Translations under genes and position numbers: made by a program | In this document: in pieces, positions 31,134 through 41,868 of the stretch | Position numbering within the stretch: position 1 is the stretch's first letter | Layout of the letters: each line of letters starts with the position of its first letter | The notes under the pieces: generated by a model | Told to the model about the DNA's origin: nothing | The model's input: the letters and a program-made list of their open reading frames with translations, nothing else | Databases searched by the model: none | Virus record (IMG/VR): IMGVR_UViG_3300046804_004972 | Coordinates: 1-59,157 of that record | Length of the DNA stretch: 59,157 bases | Source of the DNA: a virus | Reading direction: 5' to 3' (one strand)

Positions 31134-32552
31134 TTATGGCATTCCAAAAGGATTAATTTCATTAAAATCAATTATTTGATCAGACTCTTCTTCAATTTCA
31201 TCATTTTCCGTATATCCATCCTTTGCAGAATATGCATATTCTTCTATAGATCTCAAATAGTGAGATGCTGAAGATGCAGAACCTACAATATTTTCTCCAA
31301 GAGTAAATGTTCCAGTAATTTGAGAAACTTGAAGAATATTTGTAACTGAATTCCAAGATTTAACTCTTGCAGTAACTCCAGAAGTAGTGCCAGTAACTAC
31401 TTCATTGAATATAAAGTTTCCTGTAGATGACAGTGCAGGATTTCCGATAGTTATTATTGGAGATTGAGTATATCCAAGACCGGCATTTGTGATTAATATT
31501 GAAGTTATTGAACCGCCAGCAGAAACGACGGCAGTGGCAGCTGCAGAGACTGAGGAGATGCCAGTAAATGTTATAGAAGGTGGTAAAACATATCCCGAAC
31601 CAGAATTATTGACCGTAATAATTCCAACAATTCCATTTCCAAGAGTTGCTGTTGCTGCAGCACCACTTCCACCACCACTAATAAACCTTACTCCAGGAAC
31701 TACAGTATATCCATATCCGGGATTTGTAATCTGAACTGTTTGGATGGATTTTGAATTTGGAGAAATATTATTGTTACAAACAACAATACCCTCAATCATC
31801 TTAACAATAGCAGTAGCAGTTTTTCCTCCAGATGGTGCAGAAGAAATCCCCACAGTAGGAATACTGGTGTAACCTCCTCCACGATTTGAAATTGTAATAA
31901 ATCTAATTCCGCCATTAACTATTGACGTAATTGCAGTAGCAGTTACTCCAACTCCTACCATATTTAAATTGATGATATTTCCAACAGGGACTTTTTCTGA
32001 ATCATTAGAATCATTACCACTAATCAACTCATCAATTTCGTCAATATTAGTATCAATAAGTTCATCTTCATATCTGAAGAGTTCACATCTTAATTGATAT
32101 GTATATAATCCTTGAAGTTGATAAAATGGTTTTTCATGCTCAACATATTTTATTTCAAATAATCTTTTTCCAAAAGGAAAATAAACTAAATCTCCTTCTT
32201 TTGGTCTTGCTGACAACTTAATATTTGGTTGATCTTGAATCAAAGGTGAAATATAGTTTTTAAATCTTTCCCTAGAAATTGTCAACGTAATTTCATTTAG
32301 TGCTTGAATTCCAAATTTAGATAAAATTGTGGGATTATCCGAATATCCATCATAAGTTTCCACATAAGCCTCTATAGAGTAAGCATTATTGAACTCAGAT
32401 TCAATAACCTCTCTAATTACAGTTTTCTCTGTAATATATTGTCTTGGTAAGTAATATACATCCACTCCATACATTCTAAGTTGTTCATTGATTAAATCCT
32501 GAACAAGTCCTTGTTCTGTTTTGGAACCTTGTAGAAAAAATGGATTTAGCAT
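31134..32552 (-). CDS. 14: gp14-like neck protein with an inserted GxGY repeat domain
   Basis: A 472-aa neck protein (T4 gp14 256 aa). The first 180 residues follow gp14: MLNPFFLQGSKTEQGLVQDL, VDVYYLPRQYITEKTVI, FSKFGIQ-type strand and ISRERF. Residues of about 187-370 are an insertion of four beta repeats with G-G-G-Y-T, G-Y-G-Y-T, G-S-G-Y-V and G-L-G-Y-T, each followed by P-x-V/I and a Gly/Ala-rich A-T-A turn. The C-terminal part ends acidic and then F-N-E-I-N-P-F-G-M-P. The insertion explains the near doubling of length. It follows gp13 by 4 bases. Confidence 0.93.
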   Translation of the reverse strand: MLNPFFLQGSKTEQGLVQDLINEQLRMYGVDVYYLPRQYITEKTVIREVIESEFNNAYSIEAYVETYDGYSDNPTILSKFGIQALNEITLTISRERFKNYISPLIQDQPNIKLSARPKEGDLVYFPFGKRLFEIKYVEHEKPFYQLQGLYTYQLRCELFRYEDELIDTNIDEIDELISGNDSNDSEKVPVGNIINLNMVGVGVTATAITSIVNGGIRFITISNRGGGYTSIPTVGISSAPSGGKTATAIVKMIEGIVVCNNNISPNSKSIQTVQITNPGYGYTVVPGVRFISGGGSGAAATATLGNGIVGIITVNNSGSGYVLPPSITFTGISSVSAAATAVVSAGGSITSILITNAGLGYTQSPIITIGNPALSSTGNFIFNEVVTGTTSGVTARVKSWNSVTNILQVSQITGTFTLGENIVGSASSASHYLRSIEEYAYSAKDGYTENDEIEEESDQIIDFNEINPFGMP

Positions 32553-32556
32553 ATAA

Positions 32557-33411
32557 TTATCCGATCATATCTAGTGGTGGAAGTTCATAAGTGCTAGACA
32601 TCTTTTCCATCAAAATATCAATCTCTCTCTGAGCATCATCAAACATCTGTCTACCATTCAATTCCACACCACCAGGTAGTTTAACTCCAGTGAATTTCAT
32701 CATATTTTGTCCCCACTGACGTTTAATTAGTGAAGTGAGATATGGTTTTAAAAATGAATCATTCCAGACTCTAGAATAATCATTTGGATCTAGTGTTGAA
32801 TAACAATCAATAACAAAATATTGATCTTTAGTGACGGATGACCAATCAATATCTAAATATAGTCTGTCTTGTCTTTTATTGAATCTAATTTGTTTATGAG
32901 TATTAAGAAGAAAATCCAGATCTTCTAAGTAAGTTTTGACCATCGCATAACTTAGAAGTTCGGTTGTTCCCCAGTAGTAAATATCATTCAAAAACAATTG
33001 ATACTTGACACTGAACATATTATGAGTAATGGTGTTTGTGCCATCAAAAGTAAAAATTTTGTTCACGCCAGTGATGTTTGGTGGAACTTGCAAATAATTG
33101 CTATTTTCGTAAAAAGTAAAAGTGGTAGCAGTCCCAACTATATTTGAAGTTGCTGAAGTACTTGCAATTCCTACAGTACTTGTAGACATGCTGGCATATC
33201 CTGCTCTACCTCTATCAATATCTGCTTGTGTTACTTTGTATTTGTAAAAAGTAGGATAAACACCATCAAAATGTCTTTCTTGAAAAAATTGAATAGCATC
33301 ATCTACTAGATCATCAATTTGTTCATCTGCAACATTAATTTCTAAAACTGGTGCTCCCAGTTTTCTTTTACAGTAATCAATAAGTTCCTGTCTAGTAGAT
33401 GGTTGTGCCAT
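32557..33411 (-). CDS. 13: gp13-like neck protein
   Basis: A 284-aa neck protein (T4 gp13 309 aa) that, with gp14, seals the filled head. The N-terminus MAQPSTRQELIDYCKRKLGA with VADEQIDDLVDDAIQFFQER is characteristic of the family. The later NKRQDRLYLDIDWS and SRVWNDSFLKPYLTSLIKRQ also fit. The start overlaps the stop of the 54-aa gene (TAATG). Confidence 0.93.
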   Translation of the reverse strand: MAQPSTRQELIDYCKRKLGAPVLEINVADEQIDDLVDDAIQFFQERHFDGVYPTFYKYKVTQADIDRGRAGYASMSTSTVGIASTSATSNIVGTATTFTFYENSNYLQVPPNITGVNKIFTFDGTNTITHNMFSVKYQLFLNDIYYWGTTELLSYAMVKTYLEDLDFLLNTHKQIRFNKRQDRLYLDIDWSSVTKDQYFVIDCYSTLDPNDYSRVWNDSFLKPYLTSLIKRQWGQNMMKFTGVKLPGGVELNGRQMFDDAQREIDILMEKMSSTYELPPLDMIG

Positions 33412-33575
33412 TAGAGTTTGGATATAACTTCTTGTTGTTTAAAATAAAGTTTTATGTAAGATTTTGCAAAATTTCTTAGAGATTCAATATCATCTATACT
33501 ATCTATATCTCTTGAAATTTTTTCATATTCAAATAATTTACTAATATTTTCAAGAGTAATTTTATCAGGATCCAT
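33411..33575 (-). CDS. 54-aa helical protein of unknown function
   Basis: A short frame upstream of gp13: MDPDKITLENISKLFEYEKI and then a helix ending FAKSYIKLYFKQQEVISKL. A GAGGAA Shine-Dalgarno lies 9 bases upstream. It overlaps its upstream neighbour by 11 bases and gp13 by 1 base (TAATG), so it is clearly embedded in the operon. A small gene like this occurs in other T4-like cyanophages near gp13. No domain recognised. Confidence 0.7.
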   Translation of the reverse strand: MDPDKITLENISKLFEYEKISRDIDSIDDIESLRNFAKSYIKLYFKQQEVISKL

Positions 33576-33789
33576 TTTTTAAATTCCTCAATAAAGTTTT
33601 AATTTCCTCAATGTCATTTTTTAAATCTATAACAGTTTTTTCCAAGTCATTTATTTTTACATCATTTTTACTTTTCATTTCTCTTTGTTTGAGATAATTT
33701 TGATATTCTTCATTATCAGTATTAACAATAGCATTAGATTTTAGTTCTCTTACGAGATTTGCATTATCTTTTACTTTAAGATATTTCAT
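33565..33789 (-). CDS. 74-aa coiled-coil protein
   Basis: A small polar protein whose C-terminal half is a clear heptad-type coiled coil (DVKINDLEKTVIDLKNDIEE, about 43-62). The N-terminus is MKYLKVKDNANLVRELKSNA. It starts 6 bases after the giant DUF4815 gene and overlaps the 54-aa gene. Possibly a virion assembly or tail-completion helper; no family identified. Confidence 0.65.
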   Translation of the reverse strand: MKYLKVKDNANLVRELKSNAIVNTDNEEYQNYLKQREMKSKNDVKINDLEKTVIDLKNDIEEIKTLLRNLKNGS

Positions 33790-33795
33790 ATTTAA

Positions 33796-36700
33796 TTATG
33801 CAAGTGCAATTACTCTCAGATCTCTGTATCTTGGTGGGTATGATTGGTTAGTAGATGTTCCAACAAGTTTTACTGAAAAATATTTGAATGATGGCAAGTT
33901 ATCTATAGTAAATTCATGTTCTTTAAATTCTATATTTGAAGAATCAAATCCAATTCTATCAGTTTTTGATACAAATTTATCGGAAGTTCCATCTGAAGAA
34001 CTTAAGTCTATAACATCACCTGATAGTAGTCTGTTATTATATCCTGGGAATGGATAATAAACGGGATTTTCTGAAGGATCATTTACTATTGCATAAAAAG
34101 CTCTCATATCAGAATAAACATTAATATGGGCAGAAACTAAGACCTTAATAGAAGATGCTGCATTTTCTAAAGAGATAATTTCGGTCGCATAAACAAATTC
34201 TGAAGGATCATCTTCAAGAGTTGCAACTCTACCATCGGAGACATAATTTGTTATGGTTGAGTTAACTCTATTTGTAGTTGTTATGACTGATACTCTATCC
34301 AAATCAATAACTGGAGATAAATATGGATTTGATGTTGATAAATTAAGAGTTAAAGTAAATGATTTATTATTTGGTAAATCTGATAACTTACTAGTCTCAT
34401 TGACTTTAGAGCATATAATTCTGGGAGAATTAAAGTAGTTTGTAGCATTTAAATCTATACTTTGAGTTCCTTTATCCAAGAATGAAACTTCAGATCCACT
34501 AATGCTAGTTCCAGAAACAGTTCTAACATTTGCAGTAATATCTGTGCCGGGAACAGACATTGTTTGAACAACAGGTGTCAATGCTTCAAATTGAATATTT
34601 TGAGTTGCATAAATTTGATCTAATCCTCCATTTTTTGTTTCTTTTAAATAAAGTTTTGGATAAGTAGTATCTACAGTTCTATCTACTCCATTTAATGCGG
34701 GATTTAATTTTATATAATAATGATCTAATCCTATAGGATCTGAAATAATAGAATCATCAATATCTACAAGATCGTGCTGTTTATTGATTCTTCTCAAAGA
34801 AACCCCATTAAATTCGTATTTTTGAATTCTTGTTCCGGAAGAATATTCAAATGATTTTGTTTGGTCTACAGATCTTGTTATCCCAAGTAGTCTTCCGGGA
34901 GATCCTACAGATACTCCTGTATATCCTATTATCTCATTATTAATAATTGCATATCCAGTATTTGCTACAGAAACTGCAACATTTTCAAAAGTTTCGAAAT
35001 TACCAGAAGAAGTATCTGAAATAACAATATCACTACTTCCATTTGTAGAAGCAAATAATGTTGCTTCTTTAATATCTGGAGAGACCCCAGATATTACAAC
35101 TGAGTTTAAATCTGAATGCATACCATGGTTTTTATGATTAACTTTAATATGCAATCCGTCAGTAATCACCTGAGGAGCATTAATTATCAATACATTAGAA
35201 CCGGTTCCATTTAAATCCGTAGTAACACCGGAGTTGTTGATATACTGCATAGTATAACCAACTCCAGATTTAAATTCACCTTGAACGTTATCTAAAATTA
35301 ATTGATTATTTCCTGCTGTGGATTGAATAGTAAGTCTCATATTTCTACCAACGGATTCTGTTGTGAGACCAGAAATACTTACAACATCTCCAACTTGATA
35401 ACCAGTTCCTCCATTATTAATTGTTGCTGCTATTGCGACACCATTTGAAATAGTAATATTTGCAGTAGCGCTATTACCAAAACCAGTTATGTTTGTTAAA
35501 CTTACATTACTATAAACATTTGTAGAAGAAGAAGGAGTATAACCAATTCCAGGATTTGAAATTAAAAGATTTCCAGTTGCTGAACCCGCAGCACCAACAT
35601 AAATTGCGTTAGCATTGCTATTTCTTTGGACAATTTTATTTCCTACAGTAAGTCCAGAATCAATTACAGTAGATCCCAAACCAACTCTTATTTTTCTAGA
35701 AGAAATTTCTAGAGGATTATTGACCAAATTTGCAATTTGTTGATTTCCTTTTGATAGATCGGGGTTATAAAAATTAATAGTTCCGTTGTTGACAAATAAT
35801 GCAGAATACAAGTTAAATTTCAAGTCTTCAAGTTGACTTGGAGACCAAGTTGAGGCATTTTGAGATTTGAAAAGTGATCCAAGAGTTGGTTGTTTGCTAA
35901 CAATATTTTGTTGAGATTCTGGTAATCCTGTCGTTGTTACATCAACCTCACCCAATCTGGAAATCCATACTTTATATTCTGTTGAATTTGATAAAAGAAC
36001 TATTGCATGTTCTTGATTTCCTGCTAGGAAAACTGGTGAAGGAAATACAACCTTTGTGGCAATAGAAGAATCATTTGAGACTTGAACTTGATTTGGGTTC
36101 AAAACTACTTCACTAAATGGATAAACTGTTTCTGTTGGAGTTCCTAACGACATGGATCTCAACTGGACAGTAACAGGAAGTTCGGAATCTTTACTTGCAA
36201 AGTATAAATCAAGAGAAGTTGCAAATACTCCAGTTGGTTTTTCAATAAAAAATGATTGTGCTAATGGATCTTTTCTAACAGCACCACCTTCAATTAAACC
36301 AACTTCTGAAAGAATACATTTAATTATTTCTGAAGTAGTATTTGCTCCATTTTGACAAGAAACGGTGGAAGAACCAATAGTTGGATATACATTTCCAATC
36401 TCTGCCTCAATTGTAAACACTCCCCCAAATCCAGAAAGTGCATTTTTTGATAATTGATACGTGAAATTTATATCAAGAGGTCTATTTGATAAGTAAGATT
36501 CAACTGGAATGGATCTGTTGAATATTTCTGTTCTTTTTGTTCCCGATTTAATAAAAACTTTAACAGAATCAAAAGCAAAAATACTGAGTGAAATGTCAAG
36601 TTTTGGATAAATTACTTCTCTTCTATTTACTGATGTTGTTCTAGTTCTATCATCATAAAATGCATAAATCCAAGATAAATTATAAGGATTGGATAGAGGT

Positions 36701-39700
36701 CTTAGAACATTAAATTTTCCTCCAAAATTAATTAAAAGATCTGCGTCATTTACCACACCAAATCCGGCAAATGATGATTTAATTTTACTAAATGTGCATT
36801 GGCAAGAAGTTGTAGTTGCGGTAGCAGGAGTAACTGGAGTGGTGGGAGTGACTACAGTTGTTATGGTGGGAGGAGGAGAAGGTGGTTGTGTTACAACTGG
36901 TGGTTGGGGTTGTAATGTTTCAACTGGTGGTGGAGGTGGTGGAGGAACCGTTCCAACGATATTTTCAACTACTACCGTATTTGAAGTTCCTAATTGGGTT
37001 CTAGATTCTTCAATAATAGCAGTTTCTTTTCTTACAGTTCTAACAGACAAAATATTTTCTTGAACTGTATTGGTCTTTCCTTCAGCAAAATACTTTTCTT
37101 CTGAGCTGGTATCGGTAAGACCACCAACCAAACTATTGGTTGAACTGTTTGTCAACCTAAAGACCTTAGTGCCAACTTCAAATTTTGGATGTATATTTGC
37201 GTTTGGATTTGGGATAAAGAATGAACCTTTTATTGAACCAACCCCATCAGTCACTAGTCTGACATTAGTAACGGTCGCAACCGCCCCACTGGTTTGACCT
37301 CTAAGTGTCATCCCGGATGTAATCCAACCATGGAAATTGCCGGATGATTGTAATGATAAACTAAAAGTATCTACGTTTAATATTGATGAAGTTGAAGAAT
37401 AGTTTTCTGGTAATGTTGTATTTGAATTATATGGATTTATAATGTAAATGTCAGAAGGATTGTTATATGGTCCTTCTTTATGATTTAATTTGGATACTCT
37501 AAAAGATATTGTAGGGGAATTTGCATTTCCGTTAGAAATGGAACCAATAACAGTCTCTCCAACCGAGAAAGTATTAGATACCATTTGTATTTCAAGTAGT
37601 TTAGGGAAGCAATAATTGTTTACATCAACCCCATCAAAGAATGCATAAAGTCTACTATATGGTTTAAATCTCTTTCCAATAAATTCAATGTTTCTAGATC
37701 TCATAAATGGAATAATTTCCGAACTTACGGTCTTATCTCCTAGAGAAGTATTCCCTCCTAGTTCTCTTGTAAGTCTAGTGGAAGTTCCAGTTCTATTTGA
37801 TATTTGAACTGAAGTGTTTGTAATATTTGTTTGTTGGATAATATTACTATTCCTTACAATTCTATTACCTTGAGATACTGAAGTTTGATTTCCTGTCCAA
37901 ATAGTATTCCAAGAACCCCAAACAATTTGACCAAAACCGGATTGTGAATCAAATTCTTGTCTGGAAAGTTGTGTTTGTGTTTCTATGTAACTCTCCGATA
38001 CAATAGTGTTTGCATTTAATCTAACAGTATCAACCCAAGTATCTGAAGTTGGATTTAATTCAATTGTTCCTGTATAATATGTAACGAGATATGGAGTCAC
38101 ATTTTCAACTCTAGTTGCAAAAGGTTGAGGAACTAAAAGGACTTCAGAATAACCAAGAGTTACAATTCTTTCAGATTTGGTAATATTGCTTCCTTGAATG
38201 TTTACCTGATAATTTGAATCATTTAAAGAACTTGGATCAAAATCGCCAAATCCAAGATCCAAAGAATTTGTATAATGTGTTGGTCTTAACTCAGAATTTT
38301 TAACATCAATACTATTTTTTACATTAGTTACCTTTCTTTGTCCAGAAGTTGAATCAAATGTATCGACAAAAAATCCAGATTTAAATCTATCAAATCCTTG
38401 AGAATCTTTTATTGCTAAATTTGAAGTCTTAGTTTCTAATAAGGATAAAGTCGTGTAATACTCAAGATTTTCAATTCTCGTCTCAAGTTTACTTATATCC
38501 TTCATTGTATATCTTTTATGTTGAAGGATATTGAACTTAATATCATTAATATTATAAATGTATGCTGGTAGATATGCGGTTGCAATTTCTAAAGCATCAT
38601 CTACTGCCTTAGGAAGTTCTGGAGTTTCTGATGCACTTCCCTGAGAAATTTGGAATATTCCATTTTTTGATACAAAAATTCTATCAATTCTGGGTAGATA
38701 GAAAGAATAATCTATAGTAATATCTTCGTCAGAAGCTAGTATATTGGGTACATAGTTTCCAGATCCAGTAAATGATCTACCTAAAAATTCAAATGGAGAT
38801 CTAGATTCGGCAGTTACTGCAAAATCAGAAACACTTGGTCTTATATCAAGAATATCACTATTTTTTATTTCATTTGTTGATGGAATTTCTTTATAATCGA
38901 ATGAATCATATGAATTTTTAGTAATAAAATCGCCATTATCTGCAGAAGAAAAACTTGCACTTTCAAAAAATATTTTTATTTTTCTGGATGGCGAATTTAT
39001 CCCAGATTTTCTAATTATCTTTGAATAGTCATAATGAGTATTTTTTTGTCCCCTATCAAGTAGATAATTTGATGTTATATCAAAATCTCCATTTGTAGTT
39101 TGAGATACAATTGCTTTAACCCCAGATTCTTTAAATCGAATAGTTTCACCTACAACAAATTTATTTTCATTTAGACTTACAAAATTTATAGTTGAATAAT
39201 TTACAGTACCTAAAATCAAACCTACAGTATTACTTTCTAGACCTACAAATTCTTCTCCTACGATAAGATCACTTGTGGTGCTTGTATTACTTTGTATTGA
39301 CTCTAAAATAATTGAAGGAACATCTGGATTTGTTGTGTCATTTGATTCAAAAATTCCATAAATTTTTGTTACATCTGAGGTTAACAGACAAATTTCTTCA
39401 TCTTGAACTCTTGTTCCATATGGAAATAACCCATATGTTAATCCATCATTGGCATTTGTAGTTCCAATTCCAGACTGAGATAATTTTGATTTATCTACTA
39501 CAATGGACTTAACTCTGCTCTTATTCTTAATTTTATTTTTAACTTTGCTTCTTTCTATAGTAGTAATTAATTTAGCTCTTGTTGAACTTGTTGCATTTAA
39601 TCCAACAATTGTTAGTGTTTCTGGGTTTGCAGTTCTATCAATTTTTACCTTATCTGAACTGAGAGGTTCAGTTACTCCATCTTCCCTAATTAATACATAT

Positions 39701-41862
39701 CTTTCTTCATCAAATGACAAGAATTTTTCATTAAGTTGGCAGGAAACCGTGCTGGTTTGATTGTTGGCAATTGTTACATCATATTGTCTTCTTATAGTAA
39801 TTCTAGAATCGGTTAAATCTACAGAAGATATATTTCTTTTTGGCAATACGGTATATAAACTATCATCAATAGAAGAAAGTAAACTAGACGAAAGAATCGT
39901 AAAATCACCTGGAGTGAGTGGTGATGTGGGTAAAAATCCACTGCAAACCCCAGCAACAGAAGTTACTGAAGTAATTCCTACAGAGTTATCGGATACTGAA
40001 GAAATTCTGGCAAAAGAAGGTGTAGTAAGTCCAGGAGTTGAATATGATACTACATTTCCAACTGTAGCAATTCCTGCAAATCTAAAAGTTGAAGATGTTA
40101 CTGTAGAAACACCTCCACTTTGGGAAGTAATACTTACAATTCCTACAGGAACGGCAGATGATTGCATTACATCAGCAGTAAAAGTATATGCAGATCCAAC
40201 TATTCCATATAAAGATTTTATATCACTTGTTCCATAAGAAGTAACTGCAATAGAGATTCTACTTAGATCTTCAGTTCCGTTAAAGATAAACTTTTCGTTT
40301 TTAGAGAATTTTCCTTGAACTCCATAAAATGTTGCAATTCCCGAATTAGTAGTTGAATATCTTAAGTAACCTGTTGCACCACTTGATTTTCCTTTTATAA
40401 AAGTTGGAACCGATAATGTTGTAGGAACATTAAATGAAATTTCTGTATATGTTTGAATATCAAATAGTGAAATATTCCATATATTTGTAGATGGATTTGT
40501 GGAATCATATCCACCACTTTCAAGAGCAAAATCATATACTCTTGCTAGACCAATTTCTTTTCCAGTTGATGCAATTTGAGAAGCACCAACTCTACTATCC
40601 CTTAGAGAAACGGTATAATCTGTGGCAATTCCAATTATTGGAGAACCATAAACTCTATTAAGAGAATAAGATGCTCCAGTTACATAGTTTAATGTTTCAT
40701 TTTCAACAGTTTTTGTGGTTCTTGTTTTATTAAAATCCAAATATGTTGGAGAAATAGTTTCTATTTCATATCCTCTAATGTATGCCTTTCCTGGAGAAAG
40801 TTTGTATGAACCAATATCATCTGATGGAGAATTATTATTATATGTTCTTTGACCTTCTAAAAATACTCCATTATTTCCTTTTAGATTATTGAGTGATTCT
40901 AAAGCAGAAATTTTAAAAGGAGTTACGTAAAAATCTCCAGATTGGTCATAAGTTCTTCTTGCTAACTCATCTTTGATAACATTATATTGTGGATTAGTTA
41001 CAGATTTTATTAGTCTTCCATTTTCAATTTTAAAAATTTCTATAAAATTCTCAAAGTTAGTTTCATTTAAATCCTTTTTAGTTAATTCTAATCTAATTCT
41101 AAACCTATCTGCTCCAGGCGCAGCATAATTATTAAATCCTTTAGAATTGTCAGTCAATGAAGAATCTTCATCTGAAGTTATAATATCTTCTATAACATTA
41201 AATCCTACTTTATAAGAAGGAGTGTTTGAGTGAGCATCTAAAATTAAAGTTTGGTCATCAACATCAACAAAATATCCTCTAACATAATAAACTCCGGCCG
41301 ATAAGATAATTGCAGAACCTATTCTAGAAGCTCCAGAAGAAATAGTATTAGCAAATTGGGTTTGTGCTTCTACAAAAGTATTTGAATTCTGAGAGAAGAT
41401 CGTCTCTTCTACAATCAGTGATTCTGAATCTGAAAAAATAGTTTCTCCAGTTTCAATATTTGTATTTAAGTAATTTAAGAAAAGAGTTATATATCCACTT
41501 GGAGAATTTAAAGAGTCTAAAGTTTCAATTACTTTTGCTCTTAGTCCACTGTTAAATCCTCTAATTGTTTTTCCTTTAAGTGAAGGTAAAAAAGTGCTTA
41601 AAGGTATACCTGAAAAAGTATTCTCAATTTGAACACAATAAAAATTATTATTATAACTTGTCTGCCCAGGAATAACTACAGACCCATCTTTAAAGACATG
41701 ATTGCCAAATTTTTCAATTTGATTTTGAAGTATAGACTGTAAGTTTGTTAACTCTCTGGATTGTATTGGATATCCAGGTTTAAACAAAACTTTATAAAAG
41801 TTTTTATTTGGATCAAAGTCATCAAAATATGGAGAGACATTAAGATTAGTTTCTTGGGGCAT
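33796..41862 (-). CDS. giant DUF4815-type baseplate/tail protein (gp9/gp10 position)
   Basis: A 2688-aa protein. The N-terminus has the DUF4815 pattern (NVSPYFDDFDPNKNFYKVLF, then PGYPIQSRELTNLQSILQNQ), found in contractile tail proteins that attach fibres. Residues of about 1170-1250 include a coiled-coil-like ISKLETRIENLEYYTTLSLLE. A run of Pro (P7, then repeated P-P-x-V-x-T) at about 1634-1687 forms a rigid linker. The region V-R-K-D-P-L-A-Q-S-F-F onward (about 1870-2000) and the C-terminal YPPRYRDLRVIALA are family hallmarks. A GxGY repeat pair lies at about 2087-2161. T4 gp10 is 602 aa, so this is a fusion or expansion. Order gp7-gp8-this matches the cyanophage gp9/gp10 place. Confidence 0.8.
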   Translation of the reverse strand: MPQETNLNVSPYFDDFDPNKNFYKVLFKPGYPIQSRELTNLQSILQNQIEKFGNHVFKDGSVVIPGQTSYNNNFYCVQIENTFSGIPLSTFLPSLKGKTIRGFNSGLRAKVIETLDSLNSPSGYITLFLNYLNTNIETGETIFSDSESLIVEETIFSQNSNTFVEAQTQFANTISSGASRIGSAIILSAGVYYVRGYFVDVDDQTLILDAHSNTPSYKVGFNVIEDIITSDEDSSLTDNSKGFNNYAAPGADRFRIRLELTKKDLNETNFENFIEIFKIENGRLIKSVTNPQYNVIKDELARRTYDQSGDFYVTPFKISALESLNNLKGNNGVFLEGQRTYNNNSPSDDIGSYKLSPGKAYIRGYEIETISPTYLDFNKTRTTKTVENETLNYVTGASYSLNRVYGSPIIGIATDYTVSLRDSRVGASQIASTGKEIGLARVYDFALESGGYDSTNPSTNIWNISLFDIQTYTEISFNVPTTLSVPTFIKGKSSGATGYLRYSTTNSGIATFYGVQGKFSKNEKFIFNGTEDLSRISIAVTSYGTSDIKSLYGIVGSAYTFTADVMQSSAVPVGIVSITSQSGGVSTVTSSTFRFAGIATVGNVVSYSTPGLTTPSFARISSVSDNSVGITSVTSVAGVCSGFLPTSPLTPGDFTILSSSLLSSIDDSLYTVLPKRNISSVDLTDSRITIRRQYDVTIANNQTSTVSCQLNEKFLSFDEERYVLIREDGVTEPLSSDKVKIDRTANPETLTIVGLNATSSTRAKLITTIERSKVKNKIKNKSRVKSIVVDKSKLSQSGIGTTNANDGLTYGLFPYGTRVQDEEICLLTSDVTKIYGIFESNDTTNPDVPSIILESIQSNTSTTSDLIVGEEFVGLESNTVGLILGTVNYSTINFVSLNENKFVVGETIRFKESGVKAIVSQTTNGDFDITSNYLLDRGQKNTHYDYSKIIRKSGINSPSRKIKIFFESASFSSADNGDFITKNSYDSFDYKEIPSTNEIKNSDILDIRPSVSDFAVTAESRSPFEFLGRSFTGSGNYVPNILASDEDITIDYSFYLPRIDRIFVSKNGIFQISQGSASETPELPKAVDDALEIATAYLPAYIYNINDIKFNILQHKRYTMKDISKLETRIENLEYYTTLSLLETKTSNLAIKDSQGFDRFKSGFFVDTFDSTSGQRKVTNVKNSIDVKNSELRPTHYTNSLDLGFGDFDPSSLNDSNYQVNIQGSNITKSERIVTLGYSEVLLVPQPFATRVENVTPYLVTYYTGTIELNPTSDTWVDTVRLNANTIVSESYIETQTQLSRQEFDSQSGFGQIVWGSWNTIWTGNQTSVSQGNRIVRNSNIIQQTNITNTSVQISNRTGTSTRLTRELGGNTSLGDKTVSSEIIPFMRSRNIEFIGKRFKPYSRLYAFFDGVDVNNYCFPKLLEIQMVSNTFSVGETVIGSISNGNANSPTISFRVSKLNHKEGPYNNPSDIYIINPYNSNTTLPENYSSTSSILNVDTFSLSLQSSGNFHGWITSGMTLRGQTSGAVATVTNVRLVTDGVGSIKGSFFIPNPNANIHPKFEVGTKVFRLTNSSTNSLVGGLTDTSSEEKYFAEGKTNTVQENILSVRTVRKETAIIEESRTQLGTSNTVVVENIVGTVPPPPPPPVETLQPQPPVVTQPPSPPPTITTVVTPTTPVTPATATTTSCQCTFSKIKSSFAGFGVVNDADLLINFGGKFNVLRPLSNPYNLSWIYAFYDDRTRTTSVNRREVIYPKLDISLSIFAFDSVKVFIKSGTKRTEIFNRSIPVESYLSNRPLDINFTYQLSKNALSGFGGVFTIEAEIGNVYPTIGSSTVSCQNGANTTSEIIKCILSEVGLIEGGAVRKDPLAQSFFIEKPTGVFATSLDLYFASKDSELPVTVQLRSMSLGTPTETVYPFSEVVLNPNQVQVSNDSSIATKVVFPSPVFLAGNQEHAIVLLSNSTEYKVWISRLGEVDVTTTGLPESQQNIVSKQPTLGSLFKSQNASTWSPSQLEDLKFNLYSALFVNNGTINFYNPDLSKGNQQIANLVNNPLEISSRKIRVGLGSTVIDSGLTVGNKIVQRNSNANAIYVGAAGSATGNLLISNPGIGYTPSSSTNVYSNVSLTNITGFGNSATANITISNGVAIAATINNGGTGYQVGDVVSISGLTTESVGRNMRLTIQSTAGNNQLILDNVQGEFKSGVGYTMQYINNSGVTTDLNGTGSNVLIINAPQVITDGLHIKVNHKNHGMHSDLNSVVISGVSPDIKEATLFASTNGSSDIVISDTSSGNFETFENVAVSVANTGYAIINNEIIGYTGVSVGSPGRLLGITRSVDQTKSFEYSSGTRIQKYEFNGVSLRRINKQHDLVDIDDSIISDPIGLDHYYIKLNPALNGVDRTVDTTYPKLYLKETKNGGLDQIYATQNIQFEALTPVVQTMSVPGTDITANVRTVSGTSISGSEVSFLDKGTQSIDLNATNYFNSPRIICSKVNETSKLSDLPNNKSFTLTLNLSTSNPYLSPVIDLDRVSVITTTNRVNSTITNYVSDGRVATLEDDPSEFVYATEIISLENAASSIKVLVSAHINVYSDMRAFYAIVNDPSENPVYYPFPGYNNRLLSGDVIDLSSSDGTSDKFVSKTDRIGFDSSNIEFKEHEFTIDNLPSFKYFSVKLVGTSTNQSYPPRYRDLRVIALA

Positions 41863-41868
41863 GATAGA

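Noticed and set aside
31440-31960. Regular repeats in gp14 considered as a CRISPR or DNA-level tandem repeat
   Set aside because: The periodicity is at protein level (GxGY units) with diverged DNA; no identical direct repeats or spacers.
39761-40237. A 158-codon plus-strand frame, the longest on that strand
   Set aside because: It is antisense to the DUF4815 gene and its Val/Glu/Thr/Pro composition is what the reverse strand of Ser/Thr/Gly/Ile-rich coding gives. No promoter or ribosome site.
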